From VFMC01 sp050248155 (GTDB lineage Bacteria; Actinomycetota; Acidimicrobiia; Acidimicrobiales; Ilumatobacteraceae): a DNA stretch of 64,000 nucleotides. This document shows positions 8,430-17,696 of this stretch, in pieces (the stretch's first letter is position 1; every line of letters begins with the position of its first letter). Below the pieces are notes generated by a model, which had not been told where the DNA came from, did not search any database, and saw nothing but the letters and a program-made list of their open reading frames with translations. The position numbers and the translations under genes are program-made. The stretch lies in contig JBFWSW010000016.1 in assembly GCA_050248155.1 (NCBI GenBank), positions 1 to 64,000 on the forward strand. The letters are read 5' to 3'.

Positions 8430-10100
8430 TCAGCCGCGACCGATCGCGTCCACCACCGCGTCGTTGACGGCGCGGTGGTGGACGACGTTCTGAGCTCGGT
8501 CGGACGGCACCCTGACCAGCCACGGCCCCGGCCGGCCGAGCCACTCCTCGAGATCACGAGTCGACGCCACCGATGTGGCCGGCAGGCCGTGCGCGGCGCC
8601 GAGCGCGACCAGATCCGTGCCGTGCGGTGTGCCGAACAGCGATTCGAACCGGGCGCCGTCGACCTGCGTCGCCTGCGGCAGGAACGAGAAGATGCCGCCG
8701 CCGTCGTTGTCGACCACCACGATCCGGACGTCGAGCGCCCGCCGGGCGAGACCGGCCAGCGACGACGAGTCGTGCACGAGGGCGACGTCACCGAGCAGCA
8801 CCCACACCGGTCCACCGGTGACGGCGGCGATGCCGGTGGCGGTGGCGATCGTGCCATCGATGCCGTTCGCGCCGCGGTTGGCCCACACGCGGGCGCGCTG
8901 CGCGGCGGTTCCGAACCACTCGATGTCGCGCACCGGCATCGACGAGGCGACCACGACGTCGCCCTCGACACAGCTCACGATGCGGGCCACCTTCGCCTCC
9001 GAGAGCGCGTCACCGAGAGCGCCCTCGATCGCCTGCTGCGCCGACGCCTCGGCGCGCTGCCATCGCTCGAGCCAGTCAAAGCCCGTCGCCCCGCGCAGCT
9101 CGCGGGCGAGTCGCTCGCACACGGCACCGACCGGCCCAGTGATGCGGTGACCGATGTCGTGGGCGGGATCGATGACCACCTCGTGCGGATGTACGCGCAC
9201 CTGGGTGGCCGAGGCCTCGTGCAGCCACGTCGCGAGCACCTTCGACGCGGGCGGCTCACCGAGGTGCACCACCACCTCCGGGACGTGCGACGCGGCGAAG
9301 CCGTCGTGCCGGAGGATCGCGTCGAACGCGGTGATCGCGCCGGCCACGCCGCGGCAGCCGGACCGGGGGTCGGCCAGCACCGGCCAGCCCGTCGCTGCGA
9401 CCAACGATGCCACCGCCGACGGGTCGTCCACACCACGTCCCGCGACGATGATCCCGCGCTCGCGCTCGATCTCCATCGACAGCGTGCCGAGGCGCACGTC
9501 GATCGCGGTCCGGCCGACGCCACCGAGGCGGGGCAGTGGCAGGTCGTCCGGCTGTGCGACGAGGGGCTCGCGGAACGGGAGGTTGAGGTGCACCGGTCCG
9601 GGCCGGACTCCCCCGGTCGCGTCCGTCACGTGACGGGCGAGCGAGCGCCACGTGGCCGCCGTCTCGGGCACCGGCACCCCAGGATCGTGGAACCAGCGAA
9701 CCGAGTCGCCGAACAGCTTCACCTGGTCGATGGTCTGCGGTGCACCGACGTCGCGCAGCTCGGGCGGGCGGTCGGCTGTCAGCACGATCATCGGCACGCC
9801 GGCGAGATGCGCCTCGACGACGGCGCCGTGCAGGTGGGTCGCCGCCGTGCCGCTGGTGCACAGCACGATCGCGGGGCGGCCGGACACGAGTCCTGCGCCG
9901 AGCGCGGCAAAGGCCGCCGAGCGCTCGTCGAGGAACACCTCGACACGCAGGTCACGATGTGCGGCGAGGGCGAGCGCCATCGGTGTGCTGCGCGAACCGG
10001 GAGCGACCATCGCGTGGGTCACCCCGTCGAGCACCCACTGGTCGACCAGCGTCGCGCACATGGTGGCCTGGACCTGCGCTGGCGCTGACACGGCCTGCAC
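8430..10100 (-). CDS. menD: 2-succinyl-5-enolpyruvyl-6-hydroxy-3-cyclohexene-1-carboxylate synthase, 556 aa
   Basis: Thiamin-diphosphate enzyme that joins isochorismate and 2-oxoglutarate in menaquinone synthesis. The N-terminal Pyr domain carries VAPGSRSTPMALAL and the E-x-x-A element in DERSAAFAALG, then LCTSGTAATH and TADRPPELRDVGAPQTIDQ, all MenD hallmarks. The C-terminal PP domain shows VLLGDVALVHD and VDNDGGGIFSFLP, the cofactor-binding GD...N motif. GTG 10100 is used here; an in-frame ATG at 10061 is an alternative and would leave more room for the promoter shared with the divergent gene at 10125. It converges on the sigma/membrane-protein pair with 13 bases between. Confidence 0.95.
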   Translation of the reverse strand: MQAVSAPAQVQATMCATLVDQWVLDGVTHAMVAPGSRSTPMALALAAHRDLRVEVFLDERSAAFAALGAGLVSGRPAIVLCTSGTAATHLHGAVVEAHLAGVPMIVLTADRPPELRDVGAPQTIDQVKLFGDSVRWFHDPGVPVPETAATWRSLARHVTDATGGVRPGPVHLNLPFREPLVAQPDDLPLPRLGGVGRTAIDVRLGTLSMEIERERGIIVAGRGVDDPSAVASLVAATGWPVLADPRSGCRGVAGAITAFDAILRHDGFAASHVPEVVVHLGEPPASKVLATWLHEASATQVRVHPHEVVIDPAHDIGHRITGPVGAVCERLARELRGATGFDWLERWQRAEASAQQAIEGALGDALSEAKVARIVSCVEGDVVVASSMPVRDIEWFGTAAQRARVWANRGANGIDGTIATATGIAAVTGGPVWVLLGDVALVHDSSSLAGLARRALDVRIVVVDNDGGGIFSFLPQATQVDGARFESLFGTPHGTDLVALGAAHGLPATSVASTRDLEEWLGRPGPWLVRVPSDRAQNVVHHRAVNDAVVDAIGRG

Positions 10101-10124
10101 GATACGGCCCTAGGGTGGTCGTCG

Positions 10125-10811
10125 ATGCGCACCATCCTCGACGTCGACATCTGGTCCGACGTGGTCTGCCCCTGGTGCTACATCGGCAAGGTTCGCTTCG
10201 AACGCGCCGTTGCCGAGGTCGCCGACGACATCGAGGTGCGCTGGGTGTTCCGCCCGTACCAGCTCGACCCGCGCGCACCACTGGGCGTGACGACGCCGGT
10301 GATCGAGGCGTACGCGAAGAAGTTCGGCGGGCCCGAGCGCGCCCGCCAGATCATCGATCACCTCACCGCGGTGGCCGCAGCGGAGGGCATCGAGCTGCGG
10401 ATGGACCGTGCGCTCCGCGCCAACACGCTCCTCGCCCATCGGCTCCTCTGGGTGGCCGGCGCGACCGAACACCAGCACGCCCTGAAGGACCGCTTGCTCC
10501 GTGCCTACTTCGAGGACGGCCTCGACGTGGGCGACCCCGACGTGCTCGCGCGGTGCGCCGGCGAGGTGGGCATGGACGAATCACGAGCACGGGCGTTCCT
10601 CGACAGCGACGACGGGTCCGAGGAGGTGCGCGCCTCGATGGCCGCGGCTGCCGACCACGAGATCACCGGCGTGCCGACCTACGTCATCGGCTCGCCGGAC
10701 TCGGGTCCGCTCTGGATGGTGCCGGGAGCCCAGGACTCCGACGTGTTCGTGCGCGTCCTGCGGCGAGCCGCCGATCGCCTCGCGGCCGCGCACCAGGCCT
10801 CCGGTGGCTGA
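10125..10811 (+). CDS. DsbA-family oxidoreductase, FrnE-like, 228 aa
   Basis: Thioredoxin-fold protein with an early C-P-W-C active site (Cys15 and Cys18, in VVCPWCYIGK) and a helical insertion, closing with the cis-proline strand ITGVPTYVIG. This is the FrnE subgroup of cytoplasmic DsbA-like proteins: no signal peptide is present. It probably acts as a thiol oxidoreductase or polyketide-type isomerase; the substrate is unknown. The last eight bases overlap the next gene (GTG at 10804), so the hydrolase downstream is probably co-translated. Confidence 0.88.
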   Translation: MRTILDVDIWSDVVCPWCYIGKVRFERAVAEVADDIEVRWVFRPYQLDPRAPLGVTTPVIEAYAKKFGGPERARQIIDHLTAVAAAEGIELRMDRALRANTLLAHRLLWVAGATEHQHALKDRLLRAYFEDGLDVGDPDVLARCAGEVGMDESRARAFLDSDDGSEEVRASMAAAADHEITGVPTYVIGSPDSGPLWMVPGAQDSDVFVRVLRRAADRLAAAHQASGG

Positions 10812-11595
10812 CTGGCGGCCGCTGGCCGGACCACTGGCGGCGAGCGTCCACGGTTCGGGGCCACGGATCGTCCTCGTGCACGGCTTCACGCAGACCGGTC
10901 GGTCGATGACCGCGCTCGGCGAGCGCGTCGCTGCGCTGGGGTTCGAGGCAGCGATCGTCGACCTGCCGGGTCATGGCGACTCGGGTCACGTGCGCGCCGA
11001 TCTGCGCACGACGGCCACCCTGCTCGCCGACACGACCGGGCCGGCGATCTACGTCGGCTACAGCCTCGGCGGCCGGGTGTGCCTGCATCTGGCGCTCATG
11101 TCACCGCACGTGGTCGAGCGCCTCGCCCTGATCGGCGCCACAGCCGGCATCGACGACGCCGGTGAGCGCGCCGCGCGCCGAGCAGCTGACGAGCGCCTCG
11201 CGCAGCGCATCGTCGAGATCGGCGTGGCGACGTTCCTCGACGAGTGGCTCGCACAGCCGTTGTTCGCCGACCTCCAGGTCACCGACGCCGACCGGGCCGA
11301 GCGTGCACGCAACACCGCGGACGGCCTCGCGTCCAGCCTCCGGCTGTGTGGCACCGGGACGCAGCTCCCGATGTGGGACCGGCTGGTCGAGCTGAACATG
11401 CCGGTGCTGGCGATGGCCGGAGAGCTCGACTCGAAGTTCGTCCCGATCGCCGAGCGGATCGCGAGATCGGCCCCACAGGGCGTGTTCGGTCAGATCCACG
11501 GCGCCGGTCACGCCGCGCACCTCCAACAGCCCGGTCAGGTGGTGACCAGGCTCGAGATGTGGCTGCGCGGCACCCGGCTCGCGCTCGCAACCTGA
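10804..11595 (+). CDS. menH: alpha/beta hydrolase, probable MenH (SHCHC synthase), 263 aa
   Basis: Alpha/beta-hydrolase with the oxyanion element VLVHGFTQTG, the nucleophile elbow GYSLGGRV (Ser at residue 87), an acid in MAGELDSKFVPIA and a catalytic His in HGAGHAAHLQQP. Both GYSLGGR and the 263-residue length match MenH, which eliminates pyruvate from SEPHCHC. Placement between menD and menA-menE supports this. General alpha/beta hydrolases can look similar, so the symbol is a reasoned guess. Start is GTG at 10804, inside the end of the FrnE-like gene. Confidence 0.7.
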   Translation: MADWRPLAGPLAASVHGSGPRIVLVHGFTQTGRSMTALGERVAALGFEAAIVDLPGHGDSGHVRADLRTTATLLADTTGPAIYVGYSLGGRVCLHLALMSPHVVERLALIGATAGIDDAGERAARRAADERLAQRIVEIGVATFLDEWLAQPLFADLQVTDADRAERARNTADGLASSLRLCGTGTQLPMWDRLVELNMPVLAMAGELDSKFVPIAERIARSAPQGVFGQIHGAGHAAHLQQPGQVVTRLEMWLRGTRLALAT

Positions 11596-11597
11596 TC

Positions 11598-12266
11598 TCA
11601 GGGCTCGCCGGCACGAAGCCATCGCCGAACGAAGTGGACGATCGCCAGTAGGACGACGAGGCTGAGCCAGAGGAGCGGGCTGCCGAGGACGTCGAGCAGC
11701 CAGTCGGTCGTGCCCTCGGCCCGCGACCAGCGCCGGCCGACCACGGCGAGGCTGGCGACGATCGCGCCCAGCAACCCGACGACCGAGCCGCAGAGCACCG
11801 CGCTCTTCGTGATGACGGGCAGGTGGCGGCGCACACCGACCTGACCGGTCGACATGATCTGGGTGAGGGCGACCGCGGTCGTCCCGAGCGCGAACACGAT
11901 CGGGATCCGCGCCCACCAGCCGAGGCGCGACCACTCCATCGGTGCGACGTCGTCGTCGCCGCGCAGGCGGGCCCACGCAGAGCGTGCCGTGTCCTCGAAC
12001 GTCGAGAAGCCGGCCAGCGCGGTGGCGCCCGACGCCAGTTGCTGGACCGTCGTGAACGTGAAGCCGACGAGCGCCGTCGTCGGGATCGTGGACACGCCGT
12101 CCGACTCGCCGATGACCCAGAAGACGAGCCACGGGGTGACCGACTCGTTGCCGGGACCCCACTCGTACACCATCCACAGCACCACCGCCGTCTGGGCGAG
12201 TCGGCGCGGCCAGTGAGAGCGTCGGAAGTCGTCGCGGATGGCGCGGCTGATGGTCGATTCGCTCAC
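11598..12266 (-). CDS. uncharacterised integral membrane protein coupled to menA, 222 aa
   Basis: I do not recognise the family. The protein has an N-terminal amphipathic stretch, then about five hydrophobic segments: roughly residues 25-50, 62-85, 118-140, 155-180 and 190-212. A cytoplasmic loop between them (FEDTARSAWARLRGDDDVAPMEW) is charged. No catalytic motif is evident. GTG start at 12266 overlaps the menA stop in a GTGA junction, so it is translated together with menA and may act with it, for instance in membrane assembly or quinone handling. That role is inference only. It converges on the menH-like gene with two bases between. Confidence 0.75.
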   Translation of the reverse strand: MSESTISRAIRDDFRRSHWPRRLAQTAVVLWMVYEWGPGNESVTPWLVFWVIGESDGVSTIPTTALVGFTFTTVQQLASGATALAGFSTFEDTARSAWARLRGDDDVAPMEWSRLGWWARIPIVFALGTTAVALTQIMSTGQVGVRRHLPVITKSAVLCGSVVGLLGAIVASLAVVGRRWSRAEGTTDWLLDVLGSPLLWLSLVVLLAIVHFVRRWLRAGEP

Positions 12267-13123
12267 AGCGACATGCCCACGGTGACGAGCAGGCCGTAGA
12301 CGAGCTGCAGCCGGCCGGTGCCGGCGAGGCCGGCGATGAGATCGCGACCCGTGGCGCCACCGAGCACGGTGCGCACGGGTGGAACGGCCGCGATGGCCGC
12401 GGCAAGTGCGATGAGCACACCCCGACGGTCGGTGGCCCCGACGACGACGACCATCACCAACGCCACCGCGACGAGCAGGACGTACAGCAGCCGGGTGCGA
12501 TGATCGCCGAGGCGGACGGCGAGCGTGCGTTTGCCCGCGCGGCTGTCGGTCGGGATGTCGCGGAGGTTGTTCACCACCAGCAGCGCGCACGCCAGCGCGC
12601 CGGCACCGGAACCGAGCCACCACGTCGCGGCCGGCAGGCGTTCGAGGACGACGTAGGTGGTGCCGACCGTCGCGACGAGACCGAAGAAGACGAACACGAA
12701 CACCTCGCCGAGGCCGAGGTAGCCGTAGGGATGTGATCCACCCGTGTAGAACCAGGCCGCGGCCACGCTGGCCGCGCCGACGAGGACGAGCCACCAGGAC
12801 GTGGTCGCGGCAAGGAGCAGACCTGCGACTCCGGCGACGCCGAACGCGATGAACGCGGCGAGCTTCACCGAACGAGGCGACGCGAGGCCACCCGCGACGA
12901 GCCGGACCGGACCCACGCGTACATCATCGGTACCGCGCACCCCATCGCTGTAGTCGTTCGCGTAGTTCACGCCGACCTGCAACGCGAGGCCGACGACGAG
13001 CGCCGGCAGCACGGCCCACCACCGGGCGCCGCACTCCCCGACAGCCACCGATGCGCCGATGGCCACCGGCACGACCGCGGCCGGCAGCGTGCGCGGGCGC
13101 GCGCCCGCGATCCAGCGGTTCAT
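12263..13123 (-). CDS. menA: 1,4-dihydroxy-2-naphthoate polyprenyltransferase, 286 aa
   Basis: UbiA-superfamily integral membrane prenyltransferase that attaches the polyprenyl chain to dihydroxynaphthoate. The first Asp-rich Mg-diphosphate motif is N-Y-A-N-D-Y-S-D at residues 53-60 and the second is NNLRDIPTDSRAGKRT near residue 185. About eight to nine hydrophobic helices are visible. The N-terminal WIAGARPRTLPAAVVPV is a MenA signature. ATG start at 13123, only 30 bases from the divergent menE start, so both promoters or a bidirectional one must overlap the coding ends. Confidence 0.93.
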   Translation of the reverse strand: MNRWIAGARPRTLPAAVVPVAIGASVAVGECGARWWAVLPALVVGLALQVGVNYANDYSDGVRGTDDVRVGPVRLVAGGLASPRSVKLAAFIAFGVAGVAGLLLAATTSWWLVLVGAASVAAAWFYTGGSHPYGYLGLGEVFVFVFFGLVATVGTTYVVLERLPAATWWLGSGAGALACALLVVNNLRDIPTDSRAGKRTLAVRLGDHRTRLLYVLLVAVALVMVVVVGATDRRGVLIALAAAIAAVPPVRTVLGGATGRDLIAGLAGTGRLQLVYGLLVTVGMSL

Positions 13124-13153
13124 CGACGGCCCTCGTGCACGGGACAGGAGGAT

Positions 13154-14305
13154 ATGGCGCGCACCCGTATCCTTCGGGTGATGGCCGACCTGGTGGCGAT
13201 CGACCTGCCCGGCGGCCCGGCGTTCGTGCGTGTGCTCCGCGACATCTGGGACGCCGGCGATGCCGCGCTGCCACTCGACCAACGGTTGCCGCCACCGGCC
13301 CGCGAGCAGGTGCTCGCCGCGACCCGGCCCACACGGGTCGTCGACGCGACCGGCAGCACCACGCTCGAAGGCCTGCCGGTCGAGGACGGCGACGCGCTCG
13401 TCATGGTCACCAGCGGCTCGACGGGCACGCCCAAGGGCGTCGTGCTGACCCACGACGCGTTGACGGCGTCGGCGCTCGCCACCAGCAGGCGCCTCGGCGT
13501 GTCCGCCGACGATCACTGGTTGGCGTGCCTGCCGCTCTCGCACATCGGTGGGTTCTCCGTGATCACCAAGGCGCTGGCCACCGGGACGGCGCTGACGGTG
13601 CTCCCGGCGTTCGACGCGGCCGCGGTGACCGACGCAGCTCGTGCCGGGTCGACCCTCGTGTCGCTCGTGCCGACGGCGTTGGCGCGCATCGACCCCGCGC
13701 TGTTCCGCGTGATCGTGCTCGGTGGCAGCCGGCCTCCGACCGATCGGCCATCCAACTGCGTCGCCACCTACGGGATGACCGAGACCGGGAGCGGCATCGT
13801 CTACGACGGGGTGCCGCTCGACGGGGTCGAGGTGCGGCTCGAGGACGACGGCGAGGTGCTGGTGCGCGGCCCGATGCTCCTGCGGTGCTATCGCGATGAC
13901 ACCACGCCGCTCGACCCCGGAGGATGGCTGCACACCGGCGACGTCGGAACGTGGCTCGACGACGGCCGGCTGCACGTCCTCGGACGTCGCGGCGACCTGA
14001 TCATCACCGGGGGCGAGAACGTGTGGCCCGATGCCGTCGAGCGCCACCTGACGGATCACCCCGACGTCGTCGAGGTCGCCGTCGCGGGTGTCGACGACCA
14101 GGAGTGGGGGCAGCGGGTGGTGGCGTGGATCGTGCCTCGCGACGCCGCCGCGCCGCCGTCGCTCGACGGCATCAGGGCATGGGCCCGCGACCGGATGCCC
14201 GCGTACATGGCTCCGCGTGAACTGGTCGTCGTGACGTCGCTCCCGCGGACGGCGCTCGGCAAGGTTCCGCGACGCTCCCTCGTCGAGTGGGGGGACCGGG
14301 GCTAG
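13154..14305 (+). CDS. menE: o-succinylbenzoate-CoA ligase, 383 aa
   Basis: Short adenylate-forming ligase that activates o-succinylbenzoate. The ATP loop is MVTSGSTGTPKGVVLTH, with LPLSHIGGF, the A5-type YGMTETGSG, the A7 WLHTGDVG and a C-terminal catalytic lysine in LPRTALGKVPRR. The reduced length, near 380 residues, matches actinobacterial MenE. Start at ATG 13154 is supported by the AGGAGG Shine-Dalgarno four to nine bases upstream. Divergent from menA. The next gene starts 11 bases after its stop. Confidence 0.9.
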   Translation: MARTRILRVMADLVAIDLPGGPAFVRVLRDIWDAGDAALPLDQRLPPPAREQVLAATRPTRVVDATGSTTLEGLPVEDGDALVMVTSGSTGTPKGVVLTHDALTASALATSRRLGVSADDHWLACLPLSHIGGFSVITKALATGTALTVLPAFDAAAVTDAARAGSTLVSLVPTALARIDPALFRVIVLGGSRPPTDRPSNCVATYGMTETGSGIVYDGVPLDGVEVRLEDDGEVLVRGPMLLRCYRDDTTPLDPGGWLHTGDVGTWLDDGRLHVLGRRGDLIITGGENVWPDAVERHLTDHPDVVEVAVAGVDDQEWGQRVVAWIVPRDAAAPPSLDGIRAWARDRMPAYMAPRELVVVTSLPRTALGKVPRRSLVEWGDRG

Positions 14306-14316
14306 ATTCGCAGCCC

Positions 14317-15618
14317 ATGGCGCAGCAGCGCGTCGAGCAACGCCTGCCCCCGTCGTACTGGCGACTGTGGTGGGCCAGTGGCATCTCGAACCTCGGCGAC
14401 GGCGTGTTCATCGTCGCGTTGCCCTTGCTCGCCGCGCGACTCACCCGCGATTCGGTCTCGATCTCGCTGGTGGCAGCCGCCACGGCGTTGCCATGGCTGG
14501 TGCTGTCGCTGCCGATCGGCGCGCTGATCGACCGCTCCGACCGCAAGCACATCATGGTCGCAGCCGACACCGTCCGTGCGGTGATCGTCGGCGGGCTGAC
14601 GATCCTCGTCGCCCTCGACCTCGCCCACATCTGGATGTTGTGGCTCGTCGCCGTCGTCCTCGGCACCGCCGAGGTGTTCTTCGACAACGCGTCGCAGGCG
14701 ATCGTGCCGGCGATCGTGCCCCAACGCCTGCTCGAGAAGGCCAATGGGCGGCGGTACGCGGTCGAGCTCGCCGCCAACACCTTCGTCGGCACCCCGCTCG
14801 GCAGCGTGCTCTTCGCGACGGCACTGTTCCTGCCCTTCGGTGTCGAGGCCGCCACCTTCGCGATCGCCGCAGCCCTCGTGCTGCCGATCCGCGGGAACTT
14901 CAACCCGAACGAGGCACCACGCCACGAGTCGGCCTCGATGTACGCCGAGGTCCGCACCGGGCTGCGATGGCTGTGGCGCCATCCCTTGCTGCGAACCGTC
15001 GCGATCAGCCTCGGTCTCAGCAACCTCGCCTTCCAGATGCCGCAGGCCGTGTTCGTGCTGTTCGCGCAGGACGAGCTCGGGGTCGGCGAGAAGGGGTTCG
15101 GTCTGCTCCTCGCCGTGATGGGCGTCGGCGCCGTGGTCGGCGGCATCCTCGGCGACCGCATCGTCGCTCGACTCGGGCAGGCGGCGTCCATCTACACCGC
15201 GCTCGTCACGTGGGTGCTGACCCTCGTAGCCGTCGGCGCGTTCCCCGTCGCGTGGTTCGTCGCGATCGCCGTCTCGATCGAGTCGATGGCTGCCACGGTC
15301 TGGAACGTGGTCATGGTGTCGCTGCGCCAGCAGATCATCCCGGCCCACCTGTTCGGCCGGGTCAACAGCGTGTATCGCTGGTTCGGATGGGGCACGCTGC
15401 CGATCGGTTCGGTGCTCGGCGGGCAGGTCGCTGCGTCGTTCGGCCTCCGCGCGACCTACTTCGTCGGTGCCGCAGTGATGGTGCTGGCGCTGCTGGTCGC
15501 CATGCGCCACGTGAGCACGTCGGCGATCGTGCGCGCGCTGTCAGGCAACCGTGTGGCGCTCGGGACCGATGCGACGCCGGTCGCGGTCGTCCCCCGCGAC
15601 GAGCTGTTCTTCGACTGA
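14317..15618 (+). CDS. MFS transporter, DHA3/enterobactin-exporter-like, 433 aa
   Basis: Twelve hydrophobic segments are visible. The loop after helix 2, GALIDRSDRKHIMVAAD, is the family's D-R-x-x-R-R-like motif, and the first helix carries SNLGDGVFIVALPLLAARLT. This matches the MFS_3/DHA3 exporter group, often drug or siderophore efflux. Substrate unknown. I start at ATG 14317; an upstream frame start at 14287 overlaps menE and adds ten unlike residues. It follows menE by 11 bases and may be in the same transcript. Confidence 0.88.
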   Translation: MAQQRVEQRLPPSYWRLWWASGISNLGDGVFIVALPLLAARLTRDSVSISLVAAATALPWLVLSLPIGALIDRSDRKHIMVAADTVRAVIVGGLTILVALDLAHIWMLWLVAVVLGTAEVFFDNASQAIVPAIVPQRLLEKANGRRYAVELAANTFVGTPLGSVLFATALFLPFGVEAATFAIAAALVLPIRGNFNPNEAPRHESASMYAEVRTGLRWLWRHPLLRTVAISLGLSNLAFQMPQAVFVLFAQDELGVGEKGFGLLLAVMGVGAVVGGILGDRIVARLGQAASIYTALVTWVLTLVAVGAFPVAWFVAIAVSIESMAATVWNVVMVSLRQQIIPAHLFGRVNSVYRWFGWGTLPIGSVLGGQVAASFGLRATYFVGAAVMVLALLVAMRHVSTSAIVRALSGNRVALGTDATPVAVVPRDELFFD

Positions 15619-15624
15619 CCCGGT

Positions 15625-16386
15625 TCAGCCGTTGCCGATGACGCCGGCGCCACCGTCGATCACGTAGGTCTCGCCGGTGATCCACGACGCTGCGGGTGAG
15701 GCGAGGAAGGTCACGAGGTTGCCGATGTCCTGCGGCTCGCCGAGGCGCTTGAGCGGCATCTGCTGCGCGAGCCGGTCGCCGAAGTTCTCGACGAGGTACG
15801 CGGCGAAGTCGGTGGCGACCAGGCCGGGCGCGACCCCGACAACCCGGGTTGGCCCCAGCTCGCGTGCCAGCTGACGGGTGAGATGGATGAGCGCGGCCTT
15901 GGTGAGGTTGTAGACGCCGAGGCCCTCGCCGGCGCGGATGCCGCCGACGGAGGCGATGTTCACGATGACACCCGGCTTGTCGCGCATCACGGCCTCCCAC
16001 GCTGCCTGGCACCACAGGAGCGGGCCGCGCAGGTTCACCTGGAACGTCTTGTCGAAGCGAGACGCGTCGACGCCGAGCGTCGGGCCGTAGTAGGGGTTGG
16101 TCGCCGCGTTGTTCACCAGGATGTCGAGGCCACCGAACCGCTCGATCGTCGCCGCCACACACCGCGTCGCGCTGTCGCTGTCGCCGACGTTGGCGGCCAT
16201 CACCGCCGTCTGGCCGGACGCCCCCGACTCGGTGATCTCGGCAGCAGCAGCCTCGAGCTGATCCTGCTTGCGCGAGACGAGCATCACGTCGGCGCCGCTG
16301 GACGCGAGCGTCGCCGCGATCGCCTTGCCGATGCCCTTCGACGCGCCCGTGACGAGCGCGACCTTGCCCTCGAGTGAGATCTGCAC
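15625..16386 (-). CDS. short-chain dehydrogenase/reductase (SDR), 253 aa
   Basis: Classical FabG-like SDR: TGASKGIG at residues 13-20, NNAA at 92-95, catalytic Ser146, Tyr159 and Lys163 (VYNLTKAA), and a C-terminal GETYVIDGG. NAD(P)-dependent oxidoreductase; the substrate is not evident. GTG start at 16386, 11 bases after the stop of the CorC-like gene, so it may be the last gene of the phoH-ybeY-corC operon. It converges with the MFS gene with six bases between. Confidence 0.9.
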   Translation of the reverse strand: MQISLEGKVALVTGASKGIGKAIAATLASSGADVMLVSRKQDQLEAAAAEITESGASGQTAVMAANVGDSDSATRCVAATIERFGGLDILVNNAATNPYYGPTLGVDASRFDKTFQVNLRGPLLWCQAAWEAVMRDKPGVIVNIASVGGIRAGEGLGVYNLTKAALIHLTRQLARELGPTRVVGVAPGLVATDFAAYLVENFGDRLAQQMPLKRLGEPQDIGNLVTFLASPAASWITGETYVIDGGAGVIGNG

Positions 16387-16397
16387 GGGCCCGGACC

Positions 16398-17696
16398 CTA
16401 CTCGGCGGGAGTGTCGTCCACCGGCTCCGAGTCGGGCTCGGCGGGAGCCACCATGACGCGCTTGATGCGGCGGCCCTCCATCTCGGTGACCGTGAAGCGC
16501 CAGCCCTGCGCCTCGACGAACTCGCCCTCGGCGGGGATGTGCTCGAGCCCGTCGAGGATGAGCCCGCCGAGCGTGTCGAAGTCGTCGTCGGGCAGCTCCG
16601 CGTCGAGCAGGTCGTCGAGGTCGCCGATCGAGATGCCGCCATCGACGAGGAACGTGCCGTCAGGCATGCGCTGCACCTCGGCGTCCTCGGTGTCGTACTC
16701 GTCGACGATGTCCCCCACCAGCTCTTCGAGGCAGTCCTCGAGGGTGATGAGACCGGCGATCGCGCCGTACTCGTCGACGACGATCGCCAGGTGGAACTTC
16801 TCGGCCTGCATCTCGCGCATCAGCCGCGACACCGGCTTGTTCTCGGGTACGAAGCGGACGTTGCGCATGAAGTCGGTGACGGGTCGCTCGCCGCCGCCTT
16901 CTCGCTCGGTGCGCATGAGGTCCTTCGTGTAGGCGAGACCGACGACGTCGTCCTCGTCGCCCGGGCCGAGCAGCGGGAGCCTGCTGTAGCCGTGGGCGAT
17001 CGCGACGTCGAGCGCGCACGTGACCGTCGAGTCGTGCTCGATCGTCACCATGTCGGGCCGCGGCACCATCACCTCGCGCACGACGGTGTCGCCGAACTCG
17101 ATGATGCTCTCGATGAGCTCGTGCTCCTCCGCCTCGACGACGCCTTCCTTGGCTGCGGCCTCGACGATGCCGAGCAGCTCGCGCTCGTTGACGAACGGTC
17201 CCTTCTCGAGCCCCTTGCCGCGCACGATGACGTTGGTCAGGCCGATCAGGCCGCGGGAGATCCACCGCAGCAGCGGGAACCGCACGAGCGCGGTCACGGG
17301 ACGGGCGGCGAGTCGAGCGGCGCGCTCGGGGTAGATGACTGCGTAGGTCTTCGGGACGGCTTCGGCCAGCACGAAGAAGACGAGCACGTTCAGCACGACA
17401 CCGATCGCGACACCCGCAGCGCCGAACAGCCGGCCCGACACGATGCCGGTGAGGGTGGCCTGCACGGTCTGGCAGATGTTCACGGTGAGCAGCAGCGGGT
17501 TGACCCACCGCTCGGGCTCGTCGATCAGCCACACCAGGGCCTTACCGGATCGGTGGCCGTCCTCGGCGATGCTGGCGGCCTTGTGCCGGCTCATGCGCGA
17601 CAGGCCCATCTCGGCCACCGCGAAGAAGATGAGCGCGAACAGCAGCAGGACGATGACGACGAGCATCCCGAGGTCGGCACCGGCGAGGGAGATCAC
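16398..17696 (-). CDS. HlyC/CorC-family transporter protein (DUF21, CBS pair, CorC domain), 432 aa
   Basis: Domains in order: an N-terminal DUF21/CNNM membrane domain of about four hydrophobic segments (residues 5-150, including AEAVPKTYAVIYPERAA), a CBS pair (about 205-330, starting VREVMVPRPDMVTIEHD), and a C-terminal CorC/HlyC FAD-fold domain (about 345-420, TLGGLILDGLEHIPAEGEFVE). Family members are linked to Mg2+/Co2+ efflux and magnesium homeostasis; a haemolysin role is a legacy name. GTG start overlaps the ybeY stop (GTGA). PhoH-YbeY-CorC is a conserved actinobacterial order. Confidence 0.92.
   Translation of the reverse strand: MISLAGADLGMLVVIVLLLFALIFFAVAEMGLSRMSRHKAASIAEDGHRSGKALVWLIDEPERWVNPLLLTVNICQTVQATLTGIVSGRLFGAAGVAIGVVLNVLVFFVLAEAVPKTYAVIYPERAARLAARPVTALVRFPLLRWISRGLIGLTNVIVRGKGLEKGPFVNERELLGIVEAAAKEGVVEAEEHELIESIIEFGDTVVREVMVPRPDMVTIEHDSTVTCALDVAIAHGYSRLPLLGPGDEDDVVGLAYTKDLMRTEREGGGERPVTDFMRNVRFVPENKPVSRLMREMQAEKFHLAIVVDEYGAIAGLITLEDCLEELVGDIVDEYDTEDAEVQRMPDGTFLVDGGISIGDLDDLLDAELPDDDFDTLGGLILDGLEHIPAEGEFVEAQGWRFTVTEMEGRRIKRVMVAPAEPDSEPVDDTPAE

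Noticed and set aside
15625..16386. FabG assignment for the second SDR
   Set aside because: It is FabG-like, but neighbours are rRNA and ion genes and not fatty-acid synthesis genes, so only the family is called.
16398..17696. Haemolysin/virulence role for the CorC-like protein
   Set aside because: The name is historical; domain order and the phoH-ybeY context point to cation homeostasis and a housekeeping operon.
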